Part shown: in pieces, positions 48,172-61,974 of the stretch
How the letters are laid out: the number at the start of each line of letters is the position of its first letter
Position numbering within the stretch: the first letter of the stretch is position 1
Origin: Haliotis asinina
Taxonomy: Eukaryota > Mollusca > Gastropoda > Lepetellida > Haliotidae
Direction of reading: 5' to 3'
DNA: 64,000 bases
NCBI RefSeq assembly: GCF_037392515.1
Contig: NW_027133922.1
Coordinates: forward strand, 37,707-101,706
Position numbers and translations under genes: made by a program
The notes under the pieces: model-generated
What the model was told of the DNA's origin: nothing
What the model saw: only the letters and a program-made list of their open reading frames with translations
The model's database searches: none

Positions 48172-48644
48172 GCTTGGGACAGGTTCCAGTTTTCACTTAC
48201 ATCACCCTGGCGTTGCCCTATTCAGGTGTCACATCATCAACGCTTCACATATATTTCATGGCAGGTTAATTGTTCGTACAGTTTATTGTACAGAACAGTC
48301 CTATTAGTACCTTCACTTTGTGAAAAAATTACTGATAGATAAAAACACACACAGACGGATTTATTTCCATTTAGACTGCATGCACGTGCATCTCTGATCC
48401 GGGACGCAGGGGAGACAACTTGACAGTCCAAACACAACACTTGGCTGACAAAGCGATCCCATCTGAAATACATCAAACTCAGACTTGCTTTAAACATATA
48501 CTTTTGCCACAGCAAACAGATTAACACATGCGCATTAAAAACACATAGTTTGCACATACACACACGGGAAAACAATCATCTTCAAGTGATTTGGAAGTGG
48601 GGGAAGTGTCAACTGAAAATATCTATTTTTGGGGGTTGATTTTC

Positions 48645-48806
48645 AAGGGGAGAGCGCGAACGCAGTCCCCCACACTTATAAATTGCGCACCCGAGTCGTC
48701 CACATTTGGGACGATCGCAGGGTCACCAAACCGAGGTGCAATGGAAAGGTCTCGCCCCGGGCCCACAGCCTTGCGGATCACTGTAAAGCCTGTGCCAGGT
48801 AAGTAT
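48645..48806 (-). ncRNA. U1: U1 snRNA, copy M5 (2-nt loss)
   Basis: 162 nt; two bases lost around nt 82-89 between stems II and III. Confidence 0.88.
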
Positions 48807-49276
48807 GCTTGGGACAGGTTCCAGTTTTCACTTACATCACCCTGGCGTTGCCCTATTCAGGTGTCACATCATCAACGCTTCACATATATTTCATGGCAGG
48901 TTAATTGTTCGTACAGTTTATTGTACAGAACAGTCCATTAGTACCTTCACTTTGTGAAAAAATTACTGATAGATAAAAACACACACAGACGGATTTATTT
49001 CCATTTAGACTGCATGCACGTGCATCTCTGATCCGGACGCAGGGGAGACAACTTGACAGTCCAAACACAACAACTGGCTGACAAAGCGATCCCATCTGAA
49101 ATACATCAAACTCAGACTTGCTTTAAACATATACTTTTGCCACAGCAAACAGATTAACACATGCGCATTAAAAACACATAGTTTGCACATACACACACGG
49201 GAAAACAATCATCTTCAAGTGATTTGGAAGTGGGGGAAGTGTCAACTGAAAATATCTATTTTTGGGGTTGATTTTC

Positions 49277-49440
49277 AAGGGGAAGAGCGCGAACGCAGTC
49301 CCCCACACTTATAAATTGCGCACCCGAGTCGTCCACATTTGGGACGATCGCAGGGTCAACCAAACCGAGGTGCAATGGAAAGGTCTCGCCCCGGGCCCAC
49401 AGCCTTGCGGATCACTGTAAAGCCTGTGCCAGGTAAGTAT
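49277..49440 (-). ncRNA. U1: U1 snRNA, copy M6 (offsetting indels)
   Basis: 164 nt, but with one base gained in stem IV and one lost from the C run at nt 86-89. Confidence 0.88.
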
Positions 49441-49911
49441 GCTTGGACAGGTTCCAGTTTTCACTTACATCACCCTGGCGTTGCCCTATTCAGGTGTCAC
49501 ATCATCAACGCTTCACATATATTTCATGGCAGGTTAATTGTTCGTACAGTTTATTGTACAGAACAGTCCATTAGTACCTTCACTTTGTGAAAAAATTACT
49601 GATAGATAAAAACACACACAGACGGATTTATTTCCATTTAGACTGCATGCACGTTGCATCTCTGATCCGGGACGCAGGGGAGACAACTTGACAGTCCAAA
49701 CACAACAACTGGCTGACAAAGCGATCCCATCTGAAATACATCAAACTCAGACTTGCTTTAAACATATACTTTTGCCACAGCAAACAGATTAACACATGCG
49801 CATTAAAAACACATAGTTTGCACATACACACACGGGAAAACAATCATCTTCAAGTGATTTGGAAGTGGGGGAAGTGTCAACTGAAAATATCTATTTTTGG
49901 GGTTGATTTTC

Positions 49912-50074
49912 AAGGGAGAGCGCGAACGCAGTCCCCCACACTTATAAATTGCGCACCCGAGTCGTCCACATTTGGGACGATCGCAGGGGTCAACCAAACC
50001 GAGGTGCAATGGAAAGGTCTCGCCCCGGGCCCACAGCCTTGCGGATCACTGTAAAGCCTGTGCCAGGTAAGTAT
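49912..50074 (-). ncRNA. U1: U1 snRNA, copy M7 (1-nt loss)
   Basis: 163 nt; one C lost from the 3' strand of stem IV. Confidence 0.89.
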
Positions 50075-50546
50075 GCTTGGGACAGGTTCCAGTTTTCACT
50101 TACATCACCCTGGCGTTGCCCTATTCAGGTGTCACATCATCAACGCTTCACATATATTTCATGGCAGGTTAATTGTTCGTACAGTTTATTGTACAGAACA
50201 GTCCATTAGTACCTTCACTTTGTGAAAAAATTACTGATAGATAAAAACACACACAGACGGATTTATTTCCATTTAGACTGCATGCACGTGCATCTCTGAT
50301 CCGGGACGCAGGGGAGACAACTTGACAGTCCAAACACAACAACTGGCTGACAAAGCGATCCCATCTGAAATACATCAAACTCAGACTTGCTTTAAACATA
50401 TACTTTTGCCACAGCAAACAGATTAACACATGCGCATTAAAAACACATAGTTTTGCACATACACACACGGGAAAACAATCATCTTCAAGTGATTTGGAAG
50501 TGGGGGAAGTGTCAACTGAAAATATCTATTTTTGGGGTTGATTTTC

Positions 50547-50711
50547 AAGGGGAGAGCGCGAACGCAGTCCCCCACACTTATAAATTGCGCACCCGAGTCG
50601 TCCACATTTGGGAACGATCGCAGGGGTCAACCAAACCGAGGTGCAATGGAAAGGTCTCGCCCCGGGGCCCACAGCCTTGCGGATCACTGTAAAGCTGTGC
50701 CAGGTAAGTAT
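50547..50711 (-). ncRNA. U1: U1 snRNA, copy M8 (indels)
   Basis: 165 nt; two gains (stem III and the nt 45-52 G/C run) and one loss near nt 18. Confidence 0.87.
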
Positions 50712-51182
50712 GCTTGGGACAGGTTCCAGTTTTTCACTTACATCACCCTGGCGTTGCCCTATTCAGGTGTCACATCATCAACGCTTCACATATATTTCAT
50801 GGCAGGTTAATTGTTCGTACAGTTTATTGTACAGAACAGTCCATTAGTACCTTCACTTTGTGAAAAAATTACTGATAGATAAAAACACACACAGACGGAT
50901 TTATTTCCATTTAGACTGCATGCACGTGCATCTCTGATCCGGGACGCAGGGGAGACAACTTGACAGTCCAAACACAACAACTGGCTGACAAAGCGATCCC
51001 ATCTGAAATACATCAAACTCAGACTTGCTTTAAACATATACTTTTGCCACAGCAAACAGATTAACACATGCGCATTAAAAACACATAGTTTGCACATACA
51101 CACACGGGAAAACAATCATCTTCAAGTGATTTGGAAGTGGGGAAGTGTCAACTGAAAATATCTATTTTTGGGGTTGATTTTC

Positions 51183-51346
51183 AAGGGGAGAGCGCGAACG
51201 CAGTCCCCACACTTATAAATTGGCGCACCCGAGTCGTCCACATTTGGGACGATCGCAGGGGTCAACCAAACCGAGGTGCAATGGAAAGGTCTCGCCCCGG
51301 GCCCACAGCCTTGCGGATCACTGTAAAGCCTGTGCCAGGTAAGTAT
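51183..51346 (-). ncRNA. U1: U1 snRNA, copy M9 (offsetting indels)
   Basis: 164 nt; one G lost before stem IV and one base gained beside the Sm site. Confidence 0.88.
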
Positions 51347-51818
51347 GCTTGGGACAGGTTCCAGTTTTCACTTACATCACCCTGGCGTTGCCCTATTCAG
51401 GTGTCACATCATCAACGCTTCACATATATTTCATGGCAGGTTAATTGTTCGTACAGTTTATTGTACAGAACAGTCCATTAGTACCTTCACTTTGTGAAAA
51501 AATTACTGATAGATAAAAACACACACAGACGGATTTATTTCCATTTAGACTGCATGCACGTGCATCTCTGATCCGGGACGCAGGGGAGACAACTTGACAG
51601 TCCAAACACAACAACTGGCTGACAAAGCGATCCCATCTGAAATACATCAAACTCAGACCTTGCTTTAAACATATACTTTTGCCACAGCAAACAGATTAAC
51701 ACATGCGCATTAAAAACACATAGTTTGCACATACACACACGGGAAAACAATCATCTTCAAGTGATTTGGAAGTGGGGGAAGTGTCAACTGAAAATATCTA
51801 TTTTTGGGGTTGATTTTC

Positions 51819-51982
51819 AAGGGGAGAGCGCGAACGCAGTCCCCCACACTTATAAATTGCGCACCCGAGTCGTCCACATTTGGGACGATCGCAGGGGTCA
51901 ACCAAACCGAGGTGCAATGGAAAGGTCTCGCCCCGGGCCCACAGCCTTGCGGATCACTGTAAAGCCTGTGCCAGGTAAGTAT
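51819..51982 (-). ncRNA. U1: U1 snRNA, copy M10
   Basis: Matches P1; start of the cleaner part of the - block. Confidence 0.92.
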
Positions 51983-52453
51983 GCTTGGGACAGGTTCCAG
52001 TTTTCACTTACATCACCCTGGCGTTGCCCTATTCAGGTGTCACATCATCAACGCTTCACATATATTTCATGGCAGGTTAATTGTTCGTACAGTTTATTGT
52101 ACAGAACAGTCCATTAGTACCTTCACTTTGTGAAAAAATTACTGATAGATAAAAACACACACAGACGGATTTATTTCCATTTAGACTGCATGCACGTGCA
52201 TCTCTGATCCGGGACGCAGGGGAGACAACTTGACAGTCCAAACACAACAACTGGCTGACAAAGCGATCCCATCTGAAATACATCAAACTCAGACTTGCTT
52301 TAAACATATACTTTTGCCACAGCAAACAGATTAACACATGCGCATTAAAAACACATAGTTTGCACATACACACACGGGAAAACAATCATCTTCAAGTGAT
52401 TTGGAAGTGGGGGAAGTGTCAACTGAAAATATCTATTTTTGGGGTTGATTTTC

Positions 52454-52617
52454 AAGGGGAGAGCGCGAACGCAGTCCCCCACACTTATAAATTGCGCACC
52501 CGAGTCGTCCACATTTGGGACGATCGCAGGGGTCAACCAAACCGAGGTGCAATGGAAAGGTCTCGCCCCGGGCCCACAGCCTTGCGGATCACTGTAAAGC
52601 CTGTGCCAGGTAAGTAT
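52454..52617 (-). ncRNA. U1: U1 snRNA, copy M11
   Basis: Matches P1. Confidence 0.92.
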
Positions 52618-53087
52618 GCTTGGGACAGGTTCCAGTTTTCACTTACATCACCCTGGCGTTGCCCTATTCAGGTGTCACATCATCAACGCTTCACATATAT
52701 TTCATGGCAGGTTAATTGTTCGTACAGTTTATTGTACAGAACAGTCCATTAGTACCTTCACTTTGTGAAAAAATTACTGATAGATAAAAACACACACAGA
52801 CGGATTTATTTCCATTTAGACTGCATGCACGTGCATCTCTGATCCGGGACGCAGGGGAGACAACTTGACAGTCCAAACACAACAACTGGCTGACAAAGCG
52901 ATCCCATCTGAAATACATCAAACTCAGACTTGCTTTAAACATATACTTTTGCCACAGCAAACAGATTAACACATGCGCATTAAAAACACTAGTTTGCACA
53001 TACACACACGGGAAAACAATCATCTTCAAGTGATTTGGAAGTGGGGGAAGTGTCAACTGAAAATATCTATTTTTGGGGTTGATTTTC

Positions 53088-53251
53088 AAGGGGAGAGCGC
53101 GAACGCAGTCCCCCACACTTATAAATTGCGCACCCGAGTCGTCCACATTTGGGACGATCGCAGGGGTCAACCAAACCGAGGTGCAATGGAAAGGTCTCGC
53201 CCCGGGCCCACAGCCTTGCGGATCACTGTAAAGCCTGTGCCAGGTAAGTAT
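53088..53251 (-). ncRNA. U1: U1 snRNA, copy M12
   Basis: Gene matches P1; its spacer has lost one base near 52990. Confidence 0.92.
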
Positions 53252-53722
53252 GCTTGGGACAGGTTCCAGTTTTCACTTACATCACCCTGGCGTTGCCCTA
53301 TTCAGGTGTCACATCATCAACGCTTCACATATATTTCATGGCAGGTTAATTGTTCGTACAGTTTATTGTACAGAACAGTCCATTAGTACCTTCACTTTGT
53401 GAAAAAATTACTGATAGATAAAAACACACACAGACGGATTTATTTCCATTTAGACTGCATGCACGTGCATCTCTGATCCGGGACGCAGGGGAGACAACTT
53501 GACAGTCCAAACACAACAACTGGCTGACAAAGCGATCCCATCTGAAATACATCAAACTCAGACTTGCTTTAAACATATACTTTTGCCACAGCAAACAGAT
53601 TAACACATGCGCATTAAAAACACATAGTTTGCACATACACACACGGGAAAACAATCATCTTCAAGTGATTTGGAAGTGGGGGAAGTGTCAACTGAAAATA
53701 TCTATTTTTGGGGTTGATTTTC

Positions 53723-53886
53723 AAGGGGAGAGCGCGAACGCAGTCCCCCACACTTATAAATTGCGCACCCGAGTCGTCCACATTTGGGACGATCGCAGGG
53801 GTCAACCAAACCGAGGTGCAATGGAAAGGTCTCGCCCCGGGCCCACAGCCTTGCGGATCACTGTAAAGCCTGTGCCAGGTAAGTAT
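53723..53886 (-). ncRNA. U1: U1 snRNA, copy M13
   Basis: Matches P1. Confidence 0.92.
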
Positions 53887-54357
53887 GCTTGGGACAGGTT
53901 CCAGTTTTCACTTACATCACCCTGGCGTTGCCCTATTCAGGTGTCACATCATCAACGCTTCACATATATTTCATGGCAGGTTAATTGTTCGTACAGTTTA
54001 TTGTACAGAACAGTCCATTAGTACCTTCACTTTGTGAAAAAATTACTGATAGATAAAAACACACACAGACGGATTTATTTCCATTTAGACTGCATGCACG
54101 TGCATCTCTGATCCGGGACGCAGGGGAGACAACTTGACAGTCCAAACACAACAACTGGCTGACAAAGCGATCCCATCTGAAATACATCAAACTCAGACTT
54201 GCTTTAAACATATACTTTTGCCACAGCAAACAGATTAACACATGCGCATTAAAAACACATAGTTTGCACATACACACACGGGAAAACAATCATCTTCAAG
54301 TGATTTGGAAGTGGGGGAAGTGTCAACTGAAAATATCTATTTTTGGGGTTGATTTTC

Positions 54358-54521
54358 AAGGGGAGAGCGCGAACGCAGTCCCCCACACTTATAAATTGCG
54401 CACCCGAGTCGTCCACATTTGGGACGATCGCAGGGGTCAACCAAACCGAGGTGCAATGGAAAGGTCTCGCCCCGGGCCCACAGCCTTGCGGATCACTGTA
54501 AAGCCTGTGCCAGGTAAGTAT
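54358..54521 (-). ncRNA. U1: U1 snRNA, copy M14
   Basis: Matches P1. Confidence 0.92.
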
Positions 54522-54992
54522 GCTTGGGACAGGTTCCAGTTTTCACTTACATCACCCTGGCGTTGCCCTATTCAGGTGTCACATCATCAACGCTTCACAT
54601 ATATTTCATGGCAGGTTAATTGTTCGTACAGTTTATTGTACAGAACAGTCCATTAGTACCTTCACTTTGTGAAAAAATTACTGATAGATAAAAACACACA
54701 CAGACGGATTTATTTCCATTTAGACTGCATGCACGTGCATCTCTGATCCGGGACGCAGGGGAGACAACTTGACAGTCCAAACACAACAACTGGCTGACAA
54801 AGCGATCCCATCTGAAATACATCAAACTCAGACTTGCTTTAAACATATACTTTTGCCACAGCAAACAGATTAACACATGCGCATTAAAAACACATAGTTT
54901 GCACATACACACACGGGAAAACAATCATCTTCAAGTGATTTGGAAGTGGGGGAAGTGTCAACTGAAAATATCTATTTTTGGGGTTGATTTTC

Positions 54993-55156
54993 AAGGGGAG
55001 AGCGCGAACGCAGTCCCCCACACTTATAAATTGCGCACCCGAGTCGTCCACATTTGGGACGATCGCAGGGGTCAACCAAACCGAGGTGCAATGGAAAGGT
55101 CTCGCCCCGGGCCCACAGCCTTGCGGATCACTGTAAAGCCTGTGCCAGGTAAGTAT
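54993..55156 (-). ncRNA. U1: U1 snRNA, copy M15
   Basis: Matches P1. Confidence 0.92.
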
Positions 55157-55627
55157 GCTTGGGACAGGTTCCAGTTTTCACTTACATCACCCTGGCGTTG
55201 CCCTATTCAGGTGTCACATCATCAACGCTTCACATATATTTCATGGCAGGTTAATTGTTCGTACAGTTTATTGTACAGAACAGTCCATTAGTACCTTCAC
55301 TTTGTGAAAAAATTACTGATAGATAAAAACACACACAGACGGATTTATTTCCATTTAGACTGCATGCACGTGCATCTCTGATCCGGGACGCAGGGGAGAC
55401 AACTTGACAGTCCAAACACAACAACTGGCTGACAAAGCGATCCCATCTGAAATACATCAAACTCAGACTTGCTTTAAACATATACTTTTGCCACAGCAAA
55501 CAGATTAACACATGCGCATTAAAAACACATAGTTTGCACATACACACACGGGAAAACAATCATCTTCAAGTGATTTGGAAGTGGGGGAAGTGTCAACTGA
55601 AAATATCTATTTTTGGGGTTGATTTTC

Positions 55628-55791
55628 AAGGGGAGAGCGCGAACGCAGTCCCCCACACTTATAAATTGCGCACCCGAGTCGTCCACATTTGGGACGATCG
55701 CAGGGGTCAACCAAACCGAGGTGCAATGGAAAGGTCTCGCCCCGGGCCCACAGCCTTGCGGATCACTGTAAAGCCTGTGCCAGGTAAGTAT
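55628..55791 (-). ncRNA. U1: U1 snRNA, copy M16
   Basis: Matches P1. Confidence 0.92.
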
Positions 55792-56262
55792 GCTTGGGAC
55801 AGGTTCCAGTTTTCACTTACATCACCCTGGCGTTGCCCTATTCAGGTGTCACATCATCAACGCTTCACATATATTTCATGGCAGGTTAATTGTTCGTACA
55901 GTTTATTGTACAGAACAGTCCATTAGTACCTTCACTTTGTGAAAAAATTACTGATAGATAAAAACACACACAGACGGATTTATTTCCATTTAGACTGCAT
56001 GCACGTGCATCTCTGATCCGGGACGCAGGGGAGACAACTTGACAGTCCAAACACAACAACTGGCTGACAAAGCGATCCCATCTGAAATACATCAAACTCA
56101 GACTTGCTTTAAACATATACTTTTGCCACAGCAAACAGATTAACACATGCGCATTAAAAACACATAGTTTGCACATACACACACGGGAAAACAATCATCT
56201 TCAAGTGATTTGGAAGTGGGGGAAGTGTCAACTGAAAATATCTATTTTTGGGGTTGATTTTC

Positions 56263-56426
56263 AAGGGGAGAGCGCGAACGCAGTCCCCCACACTTATAAA
56301 TTGCGCACCCGAGTCGTCCACATTTGGGACGATCGCAGGGGTCAACCAAACCGAGGTGCAATGGAAAGGTCTCGCCCCGGGCCCACAGCCTTGCGGATCA
56401 CTGTAAAGCCTGTGCCAGGTAAGTAT
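56263..56426 (-). ncRNA. U1: U1 snRNA, copy M17
   Basis: Matches P1. Confidence 0.92.
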
Positions 56427-56897
56427 GCTTGGGACAGGTTCCAGTTTTCACTTACATCACCCTGGCGTTGCCCTATTCAGGTGTCACATCATCAACGCTT
56501 CACATATATTTCATGGCAGGTTAATTGTTCGTACAGTTTATTGTACAGAACAGTCCATTAGTACCTTCACTTTGTGAAAAAATTACTGATAGATAAAAAC
56601 ACACACAGACGGATTTATTTCCATTTAGACTGCATGCACGTGCATCTCTGATCCGGGACGCAGGGGAGACAACTTGACAGTCCAAACACAACAACTGGCT
56701 GACAAAGCGATCCCATCTGAAATACATCAAACTCAGACTTGCTTTAAACATATACTTTTGCCACAGCAAACAGATTAACACATGCGCATTAAAAACACAT
56801 AGTTTGCACATACACACACGGGAAAACAATCATCTTCAAGTGATTTGGAAGTGGGGGAAGTGTCAACTGAAAATATCTATTTTTGGGGTTGATTTTC

Positions 56898-57062
56898 AAG
56901 GGGAGAGCGCGAACGCAGTCCCCCACACTTATAAATTGCGCACCCGAGTCGTCCACATTTGGGACGATCGCAGGGGTCAACCAAACCGAGGTGCAATGGA
57001 AAGGTCTCGCCCCGGGGCCCACAGCCTTGCGGATCACTGTAAAGCCTGTGCCAGGTAAGTAT
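56898..57062 (-). ncRNA. U1: U1 snRNA, copy M18 (1-nt gain)
   Basis: 165 nt; one extra base in the G/C run around nt 45-52. Confidence 0.89.
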
Positions 57063-57533
57063 GCTTGGGACAGGTTCCAGTTTTCACTTACATCACCCTG
57101 GCGTTGCCCTATTCAGGTGTCACATCATCAACGCTTCACATATATTTCATGGCAGGTTAATTGTTCGTACAGTTTATTGTACAGAACAGTCCATTAGTAC
57201 CTTCACTTTGTGAAAAAATTACTGATAGATAAAAACACACACAGACGGATTTATTTCCATTTAGACTGCATGCACGTGCATCTCTGATCCGGGACGCAGG
57301 GGAGACAACTTGACAGTCCAAACACAACAACTGGCTGACAAAGCGATCCCATCTGAAATACATCAAACTCAGACTTGCTTTAAACATATACTTTTGCCAC
57401 AGCAAACAGATTAACACATGCGCATTAAAAACACATAGTTTGCACATACACACACGGGAAAACAATCATCTTCAAGTGATTTGGAAGTGGGGGAAGTGTC
57501 AACTGAAAATATCTATTTTTGGGGTTGATTTTC

Positions 57534-57697
57534 AAGGGGAGAGCGCGAACGCAGTCCCCCACACTTATAAATTGCGCACCCGAGTCGTCCACATTTGGGA
57601 CGATCGCAGGGGTCAACCAAACCGAGGTGCAATGGAAAGGTCTCGCCCCGGGCCCACAGCCTTGCGGATCACTGTAAAGCCTGTGCCAGGTAAGTAT
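57534..57697 (-). ncRNA. U1: U1 snRNA, copy M19
   Basis: Matches P1. Confidence 0.92.
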
Positions 57698-58168
57698 GCT
57701 TGGGACAGGTTCCAGTTTTCACTTACATCACCCTGGCGTTGCCCTATTCAGGTGTCACATCATCAACGCTTCACATATATTTCATGGCAGGTTAATTGTT
57801 CGTACAGTTTATTGTACAGAACAGTCCATTAGTACCTTCACTTTGTGAAAAAATTACTGATAGATAAAAACACACACAGACGGATTTATTTCCATTTAGA
57901 CTGCATGCACGTGCATCTCTGATCCGGGACGCAGGGGAGACAACTTGACAGTCCAAACACAACAACTGGCTGACAAAGCGATCCCATCTGAAATACATCA
58001 AACTCAGACTTGCTTTAAACATATACTTTTGCCACAGCAAACAGATTAACACATGCGCATTAAAAACACATAGTTTGCACATACACACACGGGAAAACAA
58101 TCATCTTCAAGTGATTTGGAAGTGGGGGAAGTGTCAACTGAAAATATCTATTTTTGGGGTTGATTTTC

Positions 58169-58333
58169 AAGGGGAGAGCGCGAACGCAGTCCCCCACACT
58201 TATAAATTGCGCACCCGAGTCGTCCACATTTGGGACGATCGCAGGGGTCAACCAAACCGAGGTGCAATGGAAAGGTCTCGCCCCGGGCCCACAGCCTTGC
58301 GGATCACTGTAAAGCCTGTGCCAGGGTAAGTAT
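58169..58333 (-). ncRNA. U1: U1 snRNA, copy M20 (extra C in 5' end)
   Basis: 165 nt; the 5' end reads AUACUUACCCUGG, one C more than P1, inside the splice-site-pairing segment. Confidence 0.88.
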
Positions 58334-58803
58334 GCTTGGGACAGGTTCCAGTTTTCACTTACATCACCCTGGCGTTGCCCTATTCAGGTGTCACATCATC
58401 AACGCTTCACATATATTTCATGCAGGTTAATTGTTCGTACAGTTTATTGTACAGAACAGTCCATTAGTACCTTCACTTTGTGAAAAAATTACTGATAGAT
58501 AAAAACACACACAGACGGATTTATTTCCATTTAGACTGCATGCACGTGCATCTCTGATCCGGGACGCAGGGGAGACAACTTGACAGTCCAAACACAACAA
58601 CTGGCTGACAAAGCGATCCCATCTGAAATACATCAAACTCAGACTTGCTTTAAACATATACTTTTGCCACAGCAAACAGATTAACACATGCGCATTAAAA
58701 ACACATAGTTTGCACATACACACACGGGAAAACAATCATCTTCAAGTGATTTGGAAGTGGGGGAAGTGTCAACTGAAAATATCTATTTTTGGGGTTGATT
58801 TTC

Positions 58804-58969
58804 AAGGGGAGAGCGCGAACGCAGTCCCCCACACTTATAAATTGCGCACCCGAGTCGTCCACATTTGGGGACGATCGCAGGGGTCAACCAAACCGAGGTG
58901 CAATGGAAAGGTCTCGCCCCGGGCCCACAGCCTTGCGGATCACTGTTAAAGCCTGTGCCAGGTAAGTAT
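58804..58969 (-). ncRNA. U1: U1 snRNA, copy M21 (2-nt gain)
   Basis: 166 nt; one extra C in stem III and one extra A in stem I. Confidence 0.88.
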
Positions 58970-59440
58970 GCTTGGGACAGGTTCCAGTTTTCACTTACAT
59001 CACCCTGGCGTTGCCCTATTCAGGTGTCACATCATCAACGCTTCACATATATTTCATGGCAGGTTAATTGTTCGTACAGTTTATTGTACAGAACAGTCCA
59101 TTAGTACCTTCACTTTGTGAAAAAATTACTGATAGATAAAAACACACACAGACGGATTTATTTCCATTTAGACTGCATGCACGTGCATCTCTGATCCGGG
59201 ACGCAGGGGAGACAACTTGACAGTCCAAACACAACAACTGGCTGACAAAGCGATCCCATCTGAAATACATCAAACTCAGACTTGCTTTAAACATATACTT
59301 TTGCCACAGCAAACAGATTAACACATGCGCATTAAAAACACATAGTTTGCACATACACACACGGGAAAACAATCATCTTCAAGTGATTTGGAAGTGGGGG
59401 AAGTGTCAACTGAAAATATCTATTTTTGGGGTTGATTTTC

Positions 59441-59604
59441 AAGGGGAGAGCGCGAACGCAGTCCCCCACACTTATAAATTGCGCACCCGAGTCGTCCACA
59501 TTTGGGACGATCGCAGGGGTCAACCAAACCGAGGTGCAATGGAAAGGTCTCGCCCCGGGCCCACAGCCTTGCGGATCACTGTAAAGCCTGTGCCAGGTAA
59601 GTAT
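59441..59604 (-). ncRNA. U1: U1 snRNA, copy M22
   Basis: Gene matches P1. Confidence 0.92.
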
Positions 59605-60074
59605 GCTTGGGACAGGTTCCAGTTTTCACTTACATCACCCTGGCGTTGCCCTATTCAGGTGTCACATCATCAACGCTTCACATATATTTCATGGCAGTTA
59701 ATTGTTCGTACAGTTTATTGTACAGAACAGTCCATTAGTACCTTCACTTTGTGAAAAAATTACTGATAGATAAAAACACACACAGACGGATTTATTTCCA
59801 TTTAGACTGCATGCACGTGCATCTCTGATCCGGGACGCAGGGGAGACAACTTGACAGTCCAAACACAACAACTGGCTGACAAAGCGATCCCATCTGAAAT
59901 ACATCAAACTCAGACTTGCTTTAAACATATACTTTTGCCACAGCAAACAGATTAACACATGCGCATTAAAAACACATAGTTTGCACATACACACACGGGA
60001 AAACAATCATCTTCAAGTGATTTGGAAGTGGGGGAAGTGTCAACTGAAAATATCTATTTTTGGGGTTGATTTTC

Positions 60075-60236
60075 AAGGGGAGAGCGCGAACGCAGTCCCC
60101 CACACTTATAAATTGCGCACCCGAGTCGTCCACATTTGGGACGATCGCAGGGGTCAACCAAACCGAGGTGCAATGGAAAGGTCTCGCCCGGGCCCACAGC
60201 CTTGCGGATCACTGTAAAGCCTGTGCCAGTAAGTAT
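60075..60236 (-). ncRNA. U1: U1 snRNA, copy M23 (C lost in 5' end)
   Basis: 162 nt; the 5' end reads AUACUUACUGG, one C fewer than P1 in the splice-site-pairing segment, and one G is lost around nt 49-52. Confidence 0.87.
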
Positions 60237-60706
60237 GCTTGGACAGGTTCCAGTTTTCACTTACATCACCCTGGCGTTGCCCTATTCAGGTGTCACATCA
60301 TCAACGCTTCACATATATTTCATGGCAGGTTAATTGTTCGTACAGTTTATTGTACAGAACAGTCCATTAGTACCTTCACTTTGTGAAAAAATTACTGATA
60401 GATAAAAACACACACAGACGGATTTATTTCCATTTAGACTGCATGCACGTGCATCTCTGATCCGGGACGCAGGGGAGACAACTTGACAGTCCAAACACAA
60501 CAACTGGCTGACAAAGCGATCCCATCTGAAATACATCAAACTCAGACTTGCTTTAAACATATACTTTTGCCACAGCAAACAGATTAACACATGCGCATTA
60601 AAAACACATAGTTTGCACATACACACACGGGAAAACAATCATCTTCAAGTGATTTGGAAGTGGGGGAAGTGTCAACTGAAAATATCTATTTTTGGGGTTG
60701 ATTTTC

Positions 60707-60870
60707 AAGGGGAGAGCGCGAACGCAGTCCCCCACACTTATAAATTGCGCACCCGAGTCGTCCACATTTGGGACGATCGCAGGGGTCAACCAAACCGAGG
60801 TGCAATGGAAAGGTCTCGCCCCGGGCCCACAGCCTTGCGGATCACTGTAAAGCCTGTGCCAGGTAAGTAT
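60707..60870 (-). ncRNA. U1: U1 snRNA, copy M24
   Basis: Gene matches P1; its upstream region has lost one G of the PSE-flanking GGGC. Confidence 0.91.
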
Positions 60871-61340
60871 GCTTGGGACAGGTTCCAGTTTTCACTTACA
60901 TCACCCTGGCGTTGCCTATTCAGGTGTCACATCATCAACGCTTCACATATATTTCATGGCAGGTTAATTGTTCGTACAGTTTATTGTACAGAACAGTCCA
61001 TTAGTACCTTCACTTTGTGAAAAAATTACTGATAGATAAAAACACACACAGACGGATTTATTTCCATTTAGACTGCATGCACGTGCATCTCTGATCCGGG
61101 ACGCAGGGGAGACAACTTGACAGTCCAAACACAACAACTGGCTGACAAAGCGATCCCATCTGAAATACATCAAACTCAGACTTGCTTTAAACATATACTT
61201 TTGCCACAGCAAACAGATTAACACATGCGCATTAAAAACACATAGTTTGCACATACACACACGGGAAAACAATCATCTTCAAGTGATTTGGAAGTGGGGG
61301 AAGTGTCAACTGAAAATATCTATTTTTGGGGTTGATTTTC

Positions 61341-61502
61341 AAGGGGAGAGCGCGAACGCAGTCCCCCACACTTATAAATTGCGCACCCGAGTCGTCCACA
61401 TTTGGGACGATCGCAGGGGTCAACCAAACCGAGGTGCAATGGAAAGGTCTCGCCCCGGCCCACAGCTTGCGGATCACTGTAAAGCCTGTGCCAGGTAAGT
61501 AT
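61341..61502 (-). ncRNA. U1: U1 snRNA, copy M25 (2-nt loss)
   Basis: 162 nt; two bases lost in the nt 36-50 region. Confidence 0.88.
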
Positions 61503-61974
61503 GCTTGGGACAGGTTCCAGTTTTCACTTACATCACCCTGGCGTTGCCCTATTCAGGTGTCACATCATCAACGCTTCACATATATTTCATGGCAGGGTTA
61601 ATTGTTCGTACAGTTTATTGTACAGAACAGTCCATTAGTACCTTCACTTTGTGAAAAAATTACTGATAGATAAAAACACACACAGACGGATTTATTTCCA
61701 TTTAGACTGCATGCACGTGCATCTCTGATCCGGGACGCAGGGGAGACAACTTGACAGTCCAAACACAACAACTGGCTGACAAAGCGATCCCATCTGAAAT
61801 ACATCAAACTCAGACTTGCTTTAAACATATACTTTTGCCACAGCAAACAGATTAACACATGCGCATTAAAAACACATAGTTTGCACATACACACACGGGA
61901 AAACAATCATCTTCAAGTGATTTGGAAGTGGGGGAAGTGTCAACTGAAAATATCTATTTTTGGGGTTGATTTTC

